Below, piece after piece: positions 48,501-62,700 of a DNA stretch of 64,000 nt. This DNA is from Heliocidaris tuberculata (Eukaryota; Echinodermata; Echinoidea; Camarodonta; Echinometridae). Both the position numbers and the translations under genes were made by a program. Where the stretch lies: assembly GCA_025618425.1 (NCBI GenBank), contig CM046844.1, positions 7,033,847-7,097,846 of the forward strand, read 5' to 3'. The notes beneath the pieces were generated by a model, which worked only from the letters and a program-made list of their open reading frames with translations, was not told the origin of the DNA and ran no database searches. Position 1 is the stretch's first letter. Each line of letters begins with the position of its first letter.

Positions 48501-51500
48501 ATTTTTGAAGTTGCAATCAATCAAACACAAATTGGCAACTCCGTGATGTATCTTGCGAGCTCTTCTCCCATTTGTCCTGTACCCCCAAACTTTCAGTTTT
48601 CTTAGTTTCTAATGAAGGAATAAATTTGTTTCATTCAGGTTTTGGGTAAAAATATATGAGATATGATTATATGTAAGGTGCATGTATGTTCGAATATTTT
48701 CTTTAGATAAAATTTAAATTCTTGATTTTCTAGGGTTCAGGGCAAATGGGAGAGGAGCTTGCAAGAAACGTCACGGAGATGCCAATTTTGTGATTGATTA
48801 CAACTTTGAAAATTCTTATTTCTCATCGTACTTTACTTAAACCTTCACTGATCTGTTTTTTAATTTATCTGCATCTTTTAAAATCAACTTACTATTTAAC
48901 AATGACGACATAAGAAAATGAAAAATAGGACTATAGTGTATTAATATGTGTCAATATCATACACCTAACTCGAAAGGGACAAGTGTGGGTAAAACAAAGC
49001 CTTGTCTAAGGATGAAAGCAACGGACAAGGATCTAACCCATGACCTCTCGCATGAGAGTAATGAGCCTTTACCAATATTCCACGGTGCTCTACGATGTTG
49101 TTAAGCTGCATACCCATAGCAGGACTGATGCCTTTCTCTGTTTCTATTCATACAATACATTTCTGACCACCAGATAGGTAGCATCTACACAATGTTGGAC
49201 GGTTACCTGCTTTCAAAAATAGTATACTTCTCGAACCCTGGTACTAGTGGATTAGACGTCTACGCAATCGTTTTTATCGATAAATCATCAATTTCTGGAA
49301 CTCTGGAAAAGGTTAGTTCGGAGACCCAAAGCAAACTAGCCCAGAGCGCAACAATCGATGGACTATCCTTCCGCTTTACTCTTAAGGATGCTTCTGTTCT
49401 TGTGTCTGGTAAGTGCTGAAAAAAGGGATAATTAAATTTAGGCCTATTTCCCCCTTCTTGAATTGAACCACTCATGGTAATGATATGATAAAGATTAATA
49501 AAAAGCTTAGTTTCAACAATGTGGTGCTACAGGTTGACACTGATTTCATTCAAACATGCAAATCGATTGTACATTAGCATAGTATACACAATATATCATG
49601 TATCAGAGGCAGGTCAATGATTATGTCAACAATGCCAACAGCTAAAATAGTATATTCCTTGCTTGCAAACGTTTTGTGGTAAAAATCACATTATATATTA
49701 CATATCCTTATAGAGGAACGTCCTGCCCTTAGAATTGCCATCTAATCATCTTAAGAATTCGATAGCTTTTGACGCAGGAACACATTAACATAAATATGTA
49801 ATAAGTCGAATTTACATTGCTCTTCTCCAGAGCCATGCGAGATTCCTGATCTTCACGCTGACATTACATTCGAATCTTCGAGTGAGCTACTAGAGAAAGT
49901 CTGGTACCCGGACAGTACGGTCTTCAGTATATCATGCAGAGATGATGGTTACATCATAGACGGACCCACTGAACTGATATGCGAGAATGGAGTTTGGGTA
50001 CCAGAGGGAGAACCACTCTGTATCGGTAAGAATTTCGTTACCTCGAATGTGATATATCAAATTGAAACTGGTAATAAAAAAGAGTCTCTTTTGTGAAATG
50101 AGCACCGAGAGGCTTGGATTGCGGTAAGTCGACAAATATGAGATACGATACGATACGGCAAAGTATTTTTTTTTGGTAGAATCGGGCAGGTAGTCGTCTA
50201 AGGAGTATGGAGTATGTTATTTATGATTTTCGACTGAAACTAAGTCATTTTATTGTTGTCATTTTCCCTTTTAATCAAACAGAAATACCAACGACTCCAA
50301 CAGCTTATATAACTGAAACTTTACAGACAACATCAACAGATGAAATAACCGTTGCATCAAAAACTGCACAAAGCACGGCTGTTCAGAGTGAAACGCCAAT
50401 CGTTCCAACAATGTCCACCTCAGTGTCCAGCACATCAACATTAGCAACACACGATAGTACAGAACCACGACAAACAATATCTTACCAACCAGTCTCGGAG
50501 ATGACAACACAGGCGGTAGCTACTCAATATACAACTATCCCAACGTTGAAAACGTCTGGATTCTTGACAACACGAGATGTTGAAATAACGGCTACAGAGA
50601 AGTCCATTGTAACCGATGCTTCAAGCACCAAAAGCACTGACAGGAAGGGATTTACGACTGGACCCAGTTCATATTCTACTGACTCACCTTTGACACTTAC
50701 CATAGAACCACAACAGACAATATCTCACCTACCAGTCACGGAGATGACGACACAGGCAGTAGCTACTCAAGATACAACTATCCCTGCAGTGAAAACGTCT
50801 GGATTCTTGACAACACGAGATGTTGAAATAACGGCTACAGAGAAGTCCATTGTAACCGATGCTTCAAAGAACACTGACGGGAAGGGATTTACGACTGGAC
50901 CCAGTTCATATTCTACTGACTCACCTTTGACACTTACCATAGAACCACAACAGACAATATCTCACTTACCAGTCACGGAGATGACGACACAGGTAGTAGC
51001 TACTCAAGATACAACTATCCCTACAGTGAAAACGTCTGGATTCTTGACAACGCGAGAGGTTACAGAGAAGTCCACTGTAACCGATGCTGCAAGCACCCAG
51101 AGCACTGACCGGACCGATTTTACGACTAAACTCAGTTCAGATTCTACTGCCTCAACTATTACACTTACCAGAGCGGAAGATGCTACAACATATGTCATAG
51201 TTGATACTGATACAACAGGGCCAAGAGCCCGTACAACAAGAGCGACAGACAAGGCCACGTCTAGTGGGTCTACAGGTGTTGTTGAAACGACTGTCGACCC
51301 AACATCATTTACAACCACTAGAATGTCTTTAGGTACTACAGATATAACAACATCGTCAGACCTGGATCCCACTAGTAAAACAGATTTGTCAACATTGATC
51401 CGGAGTGTGTCCCCAACATTGACGCATACGAATGATATTTCCACCTCTTCAGATTTTACCGAACCATCCCGATTTATGACAAAGCCACAGCACTCAACAG

Positions 51501-54500
51501 AGTCGACATCTGGGCAAACATCCGCTACCCTATTAGCTGAAACGAGTACTCCTTATGTGACTGTTAGTGACGCGATTCCTTCGCATACATTATTACTGAC
51601 ACCATCAGGTCACTCTTCAGAGATGTTCCATACGACAAGAGAGGTAACAATGACAGACACAGAAGAACCAACTGTAGACGATTTAACTAAAACAAACTCA
51701 CTTCCCTCGGCATCGAGCCAAACCATTGCTGAGATAACTGGAACAACTGAGCTAACATATGCTGTCTCACAATCTGATTCAGTATCACGAACGACCCTTG
51801 TTACAATGACTAGTTCCTCTAAATCGCCAGATATCACAACTTCGTATCTATCAACTGAATTCAATACAAATATTCCTACAACTGAGCTCTTTGCAACAAG
51901 TGTATCTGGCACTGAAGCTACATCGAATACTTTGGAGCCAGCCTCTGACTCCCACACACCTTCGCCTACTGCAAGATTCACAGAGAATATTATCAGTGCA
52001 GATATGATTTCCGACACGACTCAGCAGAAAGAAGCAACTTCAGCTACTACCGATACAACAAAATTCCATGCCACTTTTGAGGGAACAGGAACTAGTGTGA
52101 CAAGAAAAACTCAAATTGGAGATAAAGTCACATCGCATTCGCCCACTGCTAGGGTTCCTACCACAGTCTCTACAGATGAAAAGACGGAAAAGCATTTACT
52201 GACAACTTTCAAGGAGCCTAAGGAATACACTTCTCCAAGAGCTATTACGGATCGGCCTACTGAAGAAAATGTCCAAACGGATTCAACAGACAAGCCGACA
52301 AGTGGTGATGATCACACAACGAGCGAACCTACAGATGAAACGACAGAAGGTGCTCTAAAAACATCTCACTTTACATCATATTCTAGAATGATAACTAATG
52401 GTCTGACTACCCCCCTAGACGCAACAGACACAACTAAAACTTCGGAAGTATCGTTAGTATCAACATACTCGGTTACGTCAAGAACAGATTGGGCTGAATT
52501 TACAATATCAACTGCAGCTAGTTTGCTTTCTACTGATGGGAAACCGGGAACAATTACAGCCAGTGAAATGGTTACGGATGGTCATTCGACAACATTTCCA
52601 AGTGATACAACGACAAAATCATTTGAACAAACGAGACACATTCTAGAATATCAGACAACCTTCCCTAAAAAAACGTCTACGGAGGAAAGGACGTCAACCA
52701 TGGGGTCTGATTTAAAGACAGATTCAAATTCAGGATATTCAACAGCAACACTGTCATCAGAAACTTCAACGAGTTTTGATACGACGAAGGCGACAACGGC
52801 TTCACCTACGACAACGGAGTTACGAACACCGGATACAACGAATGAGAGAACGGCTCTACCAAAGACAACGGCGTGGAAAACTACTCAGACTGTCTTAACG
52901 ACAGAAGATGTTTCTTCCACAGGCATGTTTATAACAACGGGTGAAAGATCGACGGAAGCCATAACGACGAGGCAGACAATAACAAGCGAGATCAACCCAA
53001 CTACGTACGACATATCTTCAACGACAGAAAACGATACTGTCTCACACGATATGACATCTGAAGTGATTTCCTCACATACGTCACCGAAACAAGTAACTAC
53101 TGATCAATCGGCTACAAAGGATTATACCACTTCCACAGAGAAAATAATAACCGAATTTCTTACCTCAGAGTCAGCTATAATACCAACTACAAGCGGCTAT
53201 ACTTCAACAAAGGAAGCTACGAATGAAATTGTCACATCCCCTCTAAATCCTCTTGAATCTACCAAAGATATGCCATCAACACCAACAATGATGTTCACCG
53301 ACACAGACCCTACAACTTCTAGAAGTACGATGCAAACTACGACATATCAAGAAACAAACAGTCTTTCAGCGAAAATAACAGATAGCCCTTCAGTCATTCC
53401 GACAGAATTGGTGCTTACATCTCCTGAAAAACAATATACAGAAAAAGAATTGACTTCGGATTTAAGGGCCACTATATCGACGACAGAAATTACAAGTATG
53501 GATTTAACGACAGTTTCAGACAGCAAAGAGATGACAACCCAAATAACAGAAATAACAGATGGTTCTTCAATTACTCCGACTAAGTTGATGATGACATCAC
53601 CTGAAAATCAGTTTACAGAAAATTCATCGACTTCGGATATAAGGACCACTACACCAACGGCAGAAATCACAAGTACGGATTTGACGACAGCTCGAGACAG
53701 CAAAGAGAAAACAACCCTAACGACAGAAATAATACATAGGCTTTCGAGTATTCCGACTGAGTTGATGATGACATCTGAAAAACAGTTTACAGAAAATGCA
53801 TTAACTTCGGATATAAGCGCCACTACATCGATGACAGAAATTACAAGTATAGATTTGACGACATCCCGAGACAGCAAAGAGATAACAACCCAAATAACAG
53901 AAATAACAGATGGTTCTTCGAGTACTCCGACTAAGTTGATGATGACATCACCTGAAAATCAGTTTACAGAAAATGCATCGACTTCGGATGTAAGGGCCAC
54001 TACATCGACGACAGAAATCATAAGTATGGATTTGACGACAGCCCGAGACAGCAAAGAGGAAAAAACCCAAACAACAGAAATAACAGATAGGCCTTCGAGA
54101 ATTCCGACTGAGTTGATGTTTACATCTCCTGAAAAACAATATACAGAAGTGTCATTTACTTCGGATATACATGATCTAAGGGCCACTACATCGACGACAG
54201 AAATTACAAGTATGGATCTGACGACAGCTCCAGACAGCAAAGAGATAACAACCCATATAACAGATGGTTCTTCGAGTACTCCGACTAAGTTGATGATGAC
54301 ATCACCTGAAAATCAGTTTACAGAAAATGCATCGACTTCGGATGTAAGGACCACTACATCGACGACAGAAATCACAAGTAAGGATTTGACGACAGCTCGA
54401 GACAGCAAAGAGAAAACAACCCAAACGACAGAAATAATACATAGGCCTTCGAGTATTCCGACTGAGTTGATGATGACATCTGAAAAACAATATACAGAAA

Positions 54501-57500
54501 ATGCATTAACTTCGGATATAAGCGCCACTACATCGACGACAGAAATTACAAGTATGGATCTGACGACAGCTCCAGACAGCAAAGAGATAACAACCCATAT
54601 AACAGATGGTTCGTCGAGTACTCCGACTAAGTTGATGATGACATCACCTGAAAATCAGTTTACAGAAAATTCATCGACTTCGGATATAAGGACCACTACA
54701 CCAACGGCAGAAGTCACCAGTATGGATTTGACGACAGCTCGAGACAGCAAAGAGAAAACAACCCTAACGACAGAAATAATACATAGGCCTTCGAGTATTC
54801 CGACTGAGATGATGATGACATCTGAAAAACAATTTACAGAAAATGCATTAACTTCGGATATAAGCGCCACTACATCGATGACAGAAATTACAAGTATAGA
54901 TTTGAAGACATCCCGAGACAGCAAAGAGATAACAACCCATATAACAGATGGTTATTCGAGTACTCCGACTAAGTTGATGATGACATCACCTGAAAATCAG
55001 TTTACAGAAAATTCATCGACTTCGGATATAAGGACCACTACACCAACGGCAGAAATCACCAGTATGGATTTGACGACAGCTCGAGACAGCAAAGAGAAAA
55101 CAACCCAAACGACAGAAATAATACATAGGCCTTCGAGTATTCCGACTGAGATGATGATGACATCTGAAAAACAATTTACAGAAAATGCATTAACTTCGGA
55201 TATAAGCGCCACTACATCGATGACAGAAATTACAAGTATAGATTTGAAGACATCCCGAGACAGCAAAGAGATAACAACCCATATAACAGATGGTTCTTCG
55301 AGTACTCCGACTAAGTTGATGATGACATCACCTGAAAATCAGTTTACAGAAAAAGCATCGACTTCGGATATAAGGACCACTACACCAACGGCAGAAATCA
55401 CAAGTAAGGATTTGACGACAGCTCGAGACAGCAAAGAGATAACAACCCAAATAACAGAAATAACAGATGGTTCTTCGAGTATTCCGACTGAGTTGATGAT
55501 AACATCTGAAAAACAATTTACAGAAAATGCATTAACTTCGGATATAAGGACCACTACATCGGCGATAGAAATTACAAGGGTGAGTTTGACGACAGCAGGA
55601 GAGGGCACACTGAAAACAACTGAAGCGTTCTTGACAACATTCGAACGTACTGCCACCGGGGTTAGGGATAGTACTTTTATCAGTCAGAAAACCAGTGGAA
55701 CACAAACGGACCCCGAGACCGTGACAACAACCAGGACTGAAGCAACGGAAAGTAATACTGGTACTCAAATACGTACACAAGGTAAGTGGAATAAGAAGTA
55801 CATATGATTCACATACCTAAATTGGAATAATAATTTATTAAACCATATATGCTAGCCGAAGATGATATTACAGTCAAATCAAATACTGCTACGTTTTTGG
55901 AAGGTAGCGTTATACTTCAAATATGGAAACTACAAATCCACAAGAACCAGGAAGTTGTGTATCCTTCAACATCTTGAAGCCATGAAAAAAATCAAATGTT
56001 ATAATGTTTAATGTATTCTGCTCCCTATTGTTATTACTGTACCTATTAGAGCCATGTGGGAACTGTAATCCTGAAACAGAGACATGTCTAGAAGAACGAT
56101 GTGAATGCCGACCAGGTAAATACAGAGTACTCTCCAACGAGGCATGTTCAGGTAAGAACCTTCAGGAAACTTTCATTGGATTCCGGACTGTATGTGTCAT
56201 TTATTCATCGCACTCTGTAACTTGGTCCAGATGTAGTCTGCTATGGATAGCGTTAACCTTCAAATGGATAGATTATTGCCCCTCAGTTCTAATAAATCAA
56301 TCAGACATGAAAGGGAGCTAGAGCTTCCTACATTCACTCTAGAATCATAAAATAGGAAGCGAATCATATCATGCATATTGTACTTTAACTCAGATAGTAT
56401 GAAGACAATAAACCTTCAGCTTCATGAAAACGCTCCTTGATGAATTGTAAGTGCCAAATTTGCCTTAAAATCTACCCAAGTAAAGTCCAGACATTATCTG
56501 TCTCTGAATAATAATTGTGCATAATTATACTCTTGCGAGCTCATTGACTTTACCCCTTTTGCCAAACTGATTCTCTTTCAGACGCGAAATCCTTTACCCT
56601 CACCTTCAGGATTCTGTTGATCGATGATGGCCAAGCCATCTTCAGCAGAAATCTCATGGACAAACAAAGTTCTGCCTATCAACAACTACAAGGAGACCTC
56701 GTCAATTCCGTACGTTGTGAACTTCAAAAGTTTTGTTAGTGCGGTGTTTGTTAATTTGACTGATAATTTTTTTTTTTAATGTGTGTGCATCACTAGAATG
56801 GTGACGTCATAAACAGGACCGTTATGAAATAGTAAAAACAAATAGATAGGAGAATATCTTACCTAAAAATAGTGGAAAAATACAGGCGAAGAACTGTAGA
56901 GTGCACTTAAAACATGCTACTTGTAAGAAACTAGGGGAAACGTGAGCCCATGAGTAGCTGCACTCCATTGATCATGTTGATGGCGAGTAAAGCAGCTAAT
57001 ATGGAAGCTTACTCTAAAGAATGACAACACGGTGGTGGCTGGTACATTACAGTGGAGATAAAGCATAGAAGCAAACATGAAGCTTGTGGAGATGATAAAC
57101 GAGAAAGAGATAAAATCTGTATACAGATACAGATAATAATTTTTGAAATAATGTTTGTAAATTATGAGATGGAAAATTCAAACTTTGGTATAAACATATG
57201 TCCCTTTTCAAGCATGAAATACCTGGTAGACTACAGAAAAATAAACTGTGACAAATGAACAAAATGAATGAACTCGAAATAAGGACATACGCCATCTTAT
57301 AACTTCATGAGTCTCTGCTCATCTTGTTCCTAATCCAGATAAATTCCATATTCGATGGCCTGTCAACCTTTCTAGGATCAGAGGTCTTCACTTTCCAAAC
57401 TGGGAGTATCATCGCTACCTCTGTTGTTTACTTTGAAGCTAACTCAGTCATCACGAATGACAGTCTCTCTACTCATATTGATGACGTCTTGGTTAATGAT

Positions 57501-58089
57501 GAATACACGATTAGAAGTAACTCGTCATACACTTTAGATGCTAGTAACATCGTTATTAAACGTAAGTATTAAAGCTCATGTACAGTATTGGTAGCAAAAA
57601 GGAAATTGGAAAGAAACATGTTAGATATAGTCTCATGTTGCTCTCCTTGTATCAAAAGATGTCTGTAAAAAATCATTTGGTATTCCATCTATATGATTTC
57701 TGGTGAATTTCAGTGTAAATATCTGTAAGGAATGCTTGATCACTGCCATTATGCTAGGACCCGTCCACCCCGACGGCTTCGCATAGAGACAGCGTGGGTG
57801 CACTGTGTGTAGCTACTCATCATTGGTTTTACACGTGTGTTTACAGTGTGTAGCACATGCTGCCTTTGTTGGGATTTTACGTGCCTGTCCCGGCACATAA
57901 ATTAGTTTTTGCCTCTTATTTGTTTAATATTAAACTTTAGGAGGCGAAATCTTCACAGTGTCTTAGTATTGCTAGTATCTTGCTATTTATCGACAAAAAT
58001 TGAAGAAATATGACGAACAGTTTTTGAGGGCTTACCAAAACTTTACATGACCTTTAAGTATTAATTGTATATTATTTTATATTTATATG

Positions 58090-58145
<56 letters not shown>

Positions 58146-58426
58146 TGGTAGTGGGTTCTTGTATAGCACACATGTCTGTCAGACTTGACACTCCTGGCGC
58201 TCCACATTTATTACCCTGGCTTTAGCGTGGCTGCACTTAAGCGCTTTAGCATTTCAATTAATTCCTACCAAGTACCCATTTACCTCACCTGGGTCGAGTG
58301 TGACAAATGTAGATTAAAATGTCTCGACAAAAGACACTAGTGCTGTACCAGGGATTCGAGCCCCGTACCTTGTGGTTCACAATTTACTAGACCACAACAC
58401 TTCTATACAAATTTTGGGACGCACTG

Positions 58427-58485
<59 letters not shown>

Positions 58486-59721
58486 TATGTATATATACAG
58501 TGCGTCCCCCAAAAAGTGAACAGTTGGAAAAAGTCTCCCAAAATAAATATTTCAGAATATTTTCAATAAATTTCCATTCTTGTAGATAGCTCCGGGTCTG
58601 TCCTATGTAATATCACCAAAAAATCTGACTAGTCATCACGCTTGAGTCATCAAAAGCCCCTTTTTTGTCTCGCCCACCGGAGGTGAAGGCGAGACTAAGG
58701 GATCCAAATGGCGTCCGTCCGTCGTCAGTCGTCCGTCGTCCGTCACAAATGTTAAAGTTTACCTGCAAGACTCTCTTAGGACGCATAACTTGGCAACTGT
58801 TGCTGCAATGGCAACCGAACTTGGGTGATAGAAGCACTAGGGGTATCTTCATGTTATGGTGTTGTCGGAGGTCACATGATGACGTCAAAGGTCATTTTGA
58901 GGTCATATATTAAAGAGTACCTGCAAGACTCTCTTTTCATATGTTAAAGTTTACCTGCAAGACTCTCTTTTGAAAAAATAACTTCACATCAGTTGCTTGG
59001 ATTACAACCTAACTTGGGTCATAGATGCATTGGGGCTACCTTCATGTTATGAGGCCGTCGGAGGTCACGTGATAAGGTCAAAGGTCATTTGAGGTCATAC
59101 GTTTAAAGTTTACCTGCAAGACTTTCTTATGGCACATAACTCGGCACATGTTGCTGCAATGGCAATCAAACGTGGGTGGTAGATGCACTTGGGGTACATT
59201 CATGTTATGGTGCCTTCGGAGGTCACATGGTAAGGTCAAAGGTCATTTCAGATCAAACGTTAAAGTTTACCTGCAAGACTCTCTTATTACAGATAACTTT
59301 GGAACCGTCACTCACTTTTCAACCAAACTTGGGTTGTAGATGCACTAAGAGGACCTGCATGTTATGGTGCCGTCGGAGGTCACGTGATAACGTCAAAGGT
59401 CATTTGAGGTCATATGTTAAAGTTTACCTGCAAGACTCTCTTATGACACATAACTCTTCACATGTAGCTGCAATGGCATCCAAACTTGGGTGATAGGTGC
59501 ACTTTGGGTACATTCATGTTATGGTGCCTTCGGAGGTCACATGGTAAGGTCAAAGGTCATTTCAATGCTGCTTCTCGGTAAAGCGTGTACGGATGGATGC
59601 CATCAAGGTATCATTTAAAAGCATAATACTTTTAGTTTATGGAAAATAAATAATTCTTGTCATACAGCACATAGTGTGGTCACAATAACCCTTTGTTTTA
59701 GGGTTTCGTTTTTTTCTGGGA

Positions 59722-59758
<37 letters not shown>

Positions 59759-62700
59759 GTACACACACCAATGTACGGTGTATTTGGGAGACACTTTTTG
59801 TCTTATTTATTTGTCCTCGTGTCCCCCTAAAGGACCCTAATACACCAATCCCTATTATGACGGAATAAACCTCATTGTTGAGTGTCACCCTAATACACAA
59901 TTCAGTGAAATATAGATGTACATATAAAACCTACAGTGACATGGCATTATTTCATGAATGCATCCATGTCCTAATCAGTCAGGTCAACAGGTCCATAGAC
60001 TAAGTCCTTGGACAGTTCATGGAAGGTGTTAACTGAAAGGTGTTAACTGAACGGTAGTCAGTCTACACATATTTTTATGATACAAATTGCAATAGTTGAA
60101 TTATATTTTTAAACAAATATCTGCCTATTGGCAGGGTAAAAAAAAAGAAGAAGAGAAACACATTTATAAAGATATTTTCTTTAAAAGAGACGAAAGAAGA
60201 TCATATCTAATTTATCATGTTCCGAAGTACCGTAAAAGTGCAGTATGTCGCCCTAACAATATCTACTACTTCCCCTTATTATCTTTTAAAAATCTGTAAC
60301 CAGGTACATTATAGTGATAAATGTATGTTGAATTAATTAATAAATGGTATGACAAGTGAAAAGCTGTTCACATGTCATTAATATAGCTACTGATGAGTGT
60401 TTCCTCGGATTAGACGATTGCTCCTCGTTCGCCACCTGTTCTGATATCGACGAAGAGGGCTTCAACTGTACCTGCAACGAAGGATATACTTCAATATCTA
60501 TCCCTCCAGGCTTGCATTGTGAAATAGGTAGAATTATTTAGATGTTTCTGAAACATTCTTTTAACACACACACACACACAAAAAGCGACCCTCCCCCCCC
60601 AAAAAAAAAAAGGTATTTGAATTAACAAATAATAAACAATGGAAGGCGAAGTTGAAAAAGAAGACATATTTGTATGATTAAGTTCGTCAAGGCAGCTACA
60701 GTCTTGAAAGTAGATTTGATAAAACACGTTAATTGTTGATCAGGTTAACGATAATGTAACCTCAATTCAAAGCATAGGTGATATTAAAGCTCATGTACCG
60801 TGTACAGTATATTAGTAGGAAAAATTTAATTGGAAAGAAACGTGTATATAGCCTCATGTTGTTCTCCTAGTATCGAAAGATGTTTGTAAGAGATAATTTA
60901 GTATTCCATCTATTATTTCCGGTGTAATCATCTGTAAAGAACGTTAGATCACTGCCATATGCCAGGACCTTTCCACCCGACGGATCCCAGCACCACAATC
61001 TAGGGGCTTCGCATAGAGATAGCAAGTGTGTCACTGTGTGTAGTATACTCAAGGGTTTTTAATACACGTGTGTGTGTATAGTGTGTTGTGCATGCTGGCG
61101 ATTTGGGGAGTTTAGGTGCCTGGCCAGTTATATAAATTATTTTTTACCTCTCATTTGTTTAATATTAAAGTTTAGGAGGAGAAATCTTCGCATTATCTTA
61201 GTGTTGCTAGTATCTTGCTAATTATTAACAAAAATCAAAGAAATCTGACGAAAAGTTTTTGAGGTCTAACCAAAACTGGTCATTACCTTTAACTGATTGT
61301 TATAAATTTAGTTTGAATAAAGTATGATTTTTAGATGACTTTTCCAAAATAAATTCTTGTCTCTTTCATGCCCCTATTCTGAAAAACAAATATAGATTGA
61401 GACCCCAAAGTCAGAAAAAAAATTGTAAATCATACCCACTATACGGAGATATTTAAAATGTGACTATTTCTGTTGTTGTTGTTGTTATTTTGCAATAAGA
61501 TATTGAAATAACGCTTTAAAATAGGATTAACATTTTGTTTCATTTTGTACAAATTTCTAGAAGCAGTATCCACGACATCCATGACTACAGAAGAGGCTTC
61601 TAAAAACTCACCTTCAATAGGTATGCTTCAGGGTTACTCCTGCACTACTCGGTTAGAAAGTGGGGGTGGGGCGAAGGAAGTAGAAAGGGAAGGGGAATGA
61701 AGTGAGATAAGCAGATACGCAAGGAGATGTACAGGGAAAGAGAGGCGAAAGAGAGAGAAAGAGATGGTCTTCCTTCTTATCATCCTTGTCAAAGTCTACG
61801 GTAAAATGAAACTCTTTATCCAGTGGAGAATATCATATCTTTCAGAGTCGAAGCTTCTAATGATTTTTTCCAGCTAGTTGAAATTTTAAAATTTGTGTAC
61901 CCTTTAAATCCTTTGCTGTCTAGATAAACTCTATAACCTTTCTTTCCCCAATCCTTGAAACAGGTATTGTGTGTTAACTAGTACTACCGACGACTATAAT
62001 TCGGCTTATACCCATATTGCGAGAGTAATTTCTCATTAGGGAATATGATAGATGAAATAAATGTATGGACGTTTTTTGTTTTTTTCAAATTCCTTTTGTG
62101 TTCATTTCTAACAGCTCCATGGATGTTCATTACAGTATCGGTCATAGGAGGCGCTATAATTATCCTCCTCATTGTATCGCTAATCTGTGTTATCAGAAAG
62201 TCAAGTAGAAGAAAGATCACGCACCCAGAAGATACAATAGTAGGACCAAAGTCCAAGAAAGATAATAAGGTACAAATATATCCATCCTGTTTGAATTAGT
62301 AATATCTGCGCCAACATCACATTGCATGATTTTGACTAGTTTTGTGAAAATCTTGATTTAAATGCTCAACGATTACATTTGTTTTCGTTTCAAGTAGACT
62401 GAAGATTATCATTTGAAAGAGCTCGTGAAGACAAGAAAGCTGAATATCCGAAAAATTAATAGAAAAAAATAAACAACCGGTTCGCACCAGTTATGTTCCA
62501 GTAACATTCTTAAATATATCAATAACGATATTGGAGGGACTACATGAACTTATGATCTGAAATGTTAAATTATGTACATTTTATGTATATTGTTCCAATT
62601 GAACATATTTTTTTTTATTGATGATATTCCTAAATATTTTATTAAAACTCCAAAAAAGAAAGAAACAGACAAAATTGAAGTGTTAGATTCTTTTATTACG

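Noticed and set aside
50207..50282. ATG before the locus D mucin exon as a gene start
   Set aside because: It lies in the intron before acceptor 50281-50282, and upstream CCP/SEA exons join in phase.
53608..55656. Repeated 89-codon minus-strand frames opposite the locus D mucin exon
   Set aside because: Same reason: shadows of the tandem repeat on the other strand.
56050..56115. Shorter EGF1 exon ending at the internal GTAAAT
   Set aside because: It would remove the sixth Cys. The donor at 56152 keeps all six and the phase.
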